Part shown: in pieces, positions 62,945-64,000 of the stretch
Layout: every line of letters begins with the position of its first letter
How positions within the stretch are numbered: position 1 is the stretch's first letter
Assembly: GCA_036497945.1 (NCBI GenBank)
Contig: DASXIN010000038.1
Coordinates: forward strand, 1-64,000
Length of the DNA stretch: 64,000 nt
Origin: RYN-230 sp036497945
Lineage (GTDB): Bacteria > Actinomycetota > Actinomycetes > Streptosporangiales > Streptosporangiaceae
Reading direction: 5' to 3'
Position numbers and translations under genes: made by a program
Notes under the pieces: model-generated
What the model was told of the DNA's origin: nothing
Seen by the model: the letters and a program-made list of their open reading frames with translations, nothing else
Database searches by the model: none

Positions 62945-64000
62945 GTGTCCAGCCGATGGCAGCTGCCGCCCGGCGCGGTGGTGACTCCCGCCGTGGTGGT
63001 GGACAGCGGCACGCTCGACGCCAACCTGCGCGCGATGGCGGACAGCGCCGCGCACCGCGGGATGGCCCTGCGGCCACACGGCAAGACGCACAAGTCGGCC
63101 GAGATAGCCGGCCGCCAGCTGGCCCTGGGCGCGGCCGGGCTGTCCGTGGCCACGGTCGGCGAGGCCGAGGCGTTCGCCGCCGCCGGGGTGACCGACATCT
63201 TCGTCGCCTACCCGGTGTGGGCCGACGCCGGCCGGGCCGGGCGGCTGCGTGACCTGGCCGGGCGGATCCAGCTGTCGGTCGGCGCGGACTCGGTGGCCGG
63301 GGTGCAGCGGCTGGCCGCCGCGCTGGCCGGGGCGCCCGCTCAGGTGCTGGTCGAAGTGGACTGCGGGCTGCGCCGCAGCGGCGTGGCCCCGGCCGACGCG
63401 GGCCTGGTGGCGGCCGCGGCCGACGCCGCCGGGCTGCGGCTGGCCGGCGTGTTCACGTTTCCCGGGCACAGCTATGCCCCCGGCGCCCCGGTGCCGGCCG
63501 CGGCCGACGAGGAGACCGCGCTGGCCGCGGCGGCGGCCAGCCTGGCCGAGGCGGGGCTGCCCTGCCCGGTGCGCAGCGGCGGCTCCACGCCGAGCGCCGC
63601 GCTGTCCCTGGGCCCGGCGGACGACGGCCCGGTCACCGAGCTGCGCCCGGGCGTGTACGCGTTCAACGACGCGCAGCAGGTGGTGCTGGGCACGTGCGCG
63701 GTGGACCAGGTGGCCCTGGCCATCCTGGCCACCGTGGTCTCGGTGCCCACCGCGGACCGGTTCATCCTCGACTCCGGGGCCAAGGTGCTCGGCCAGGACC
63801 GGCCCGCCTGGGCGCCCGGCCACGGGCTGCTGCCGGACTTCGCGGAGTCGGTCATCACCGGCCTGTGGGAGCACCACGCGGTGGTCCGCCACCCGGCCGG
63901 CCAGCCGCTGCCCCAGGTCGGTGACCAGGTCGCCGTGCTGCCCAACCACGTCTGCACGGTGGTCAACCTGGTCGACTCGCTCTACATCACGGAAGACGCC
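62945..64000 (+). CDS. D-threonine aldolase / alanine-racemase-fold PLP enzyme (partial)
   Basis: Runs off the right edge; 352 codons are present. It is a fold-type III PLP protein: the N-terminal barrel begins TPAVVVDSGTLDANLRAM, with the PLP lysine in LRPHGKTHKS (residue 47), then EVDCGLRRSG, FTFPGHSY, SGGSTPS, ELRPGVYAFND and near the end PNHVCTVVNL, which in D-threonine aldolases and D-serine dehydratases binds a metal. Which D-amino acid it uses cannot be told. GTG 62945 follows the MhuD stop by 8 bases, with no clear ribosome site, so coupling is likely. Confidence 0.87.
   Translation, partial: MSSRWQLPPGAVVTPAVVVDSGTLDANLRAMADSAAHRGMALRPHGKTHKSAEIAGRQLALGAAGLSVATVGEAEAFAAAGVTDIFVAYPVWADAGRAGRLRDLAGRIQLSVGADSVAGVQRLAAALAGAPAQVLVEVDCGLRRSGVAPADAGLVAAAADAAGLRLAGVFTFPGHSYAPGAPVPAAADEETALAAAAASLAEAGLPCPVRSGGSTPSAALSLGPADDGPVTELRPGVYAFNDAQQVVLGTCAVDQVALAILATVVSVPTADRFILDSGAKVLGQDRPAWAPGHGLLPDFAESVITGLWEHHAVVRHPAGQPLPQVGDQVAVLPNHVCTVVNLVDSLYITEDA

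Overview
This window is chromosomal DNA from a very GC-rich actinobacterium, probably a filamentous actinomycete of the Streptosporangiales type. The evidence is the codon usage, the partial 16S 5' end, PIM lipid genes, PdxS/PdxT, a MhuD-type haem monooxygenase and a gene order that closely tracks Streptomyces and Mycobacterium tuberculosis. The genus cannot be fixed from 124 bases of 16S. Almost all genes lie on the minus strand and most are housekeeping genes in tightly coupled operons.

Left end (1-10.8 kb): the 5' end of a 16S rRNA gene, minus strand, with its leader and two good sigma-70-type promoters, then tyrS, an alkyl-purine DNA glycosylase, argH, and the arginine cluster argC-J-B-D-F-R. 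Each junction from argC to argR is a 4-base GTGA or ATGA overlap. The promoter of argC is overlapped by an ARG-box operator. argG is absent.

10.8-15.9 kb is the least conserved stretch: a lipoprotein preceded by a perfect-register 14-bp tandem repeat, a membrane diguanylate cyclase with an inhibition site, two tiny plus-strand ORFs that both encode MTATTSWG, and two MFS transporters. The twin micro-ORFs are the most unusual thing here.

15.9-23.8 kb: pheT-pheS, an orphan PAS histidine kinase, a TrmH-type rRNA methyltransferase, then infC-rpmI-rplT. infC appears to start with ATT and has an intrinsic terminator in its leader. At 23.8-24.8 kb lies what looks like an ECF sigma factor whose DNA-binding regions were deleted in frame, leaving a zinc-finger, one-TM, Pro/Thr-tailed protein.

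24.8-35.7 kb: aroE (interrupted in frame by two copies of a dispersed repeat), mltG, ruvX, alaS, two small membrane proteins (one carrying a third copy of the repeat), rarA, aspS and a metallo-hydrolase. 35.8-49.4 kb: a membrane cyclophilin and a DUF349 protein on the plus strand, then rel, apt, secF, secD, yajC, and ruvB-ruvA-ruvC under a LexA box, an Eis-type acetyltransferase, and yebC.

49.3-60 kb: pdxT and pdxS with a ClpC-N-domain protein between them, a LemA-like protein, then pimA-patA-pgsA for phosphatidylinositol mannosides, an EF-G-like GTPase on the plus strand, a HIT hydrolase and thrS. The right end holds an L,D-transpeptidase, a CorA-type channel with GQN instead of GMN, a MhuD-like monooxygenase and a truncated D-threonine-aldolase-like gene. 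No tRNA, CRISPR array, prophage or insertion sequence was seen.
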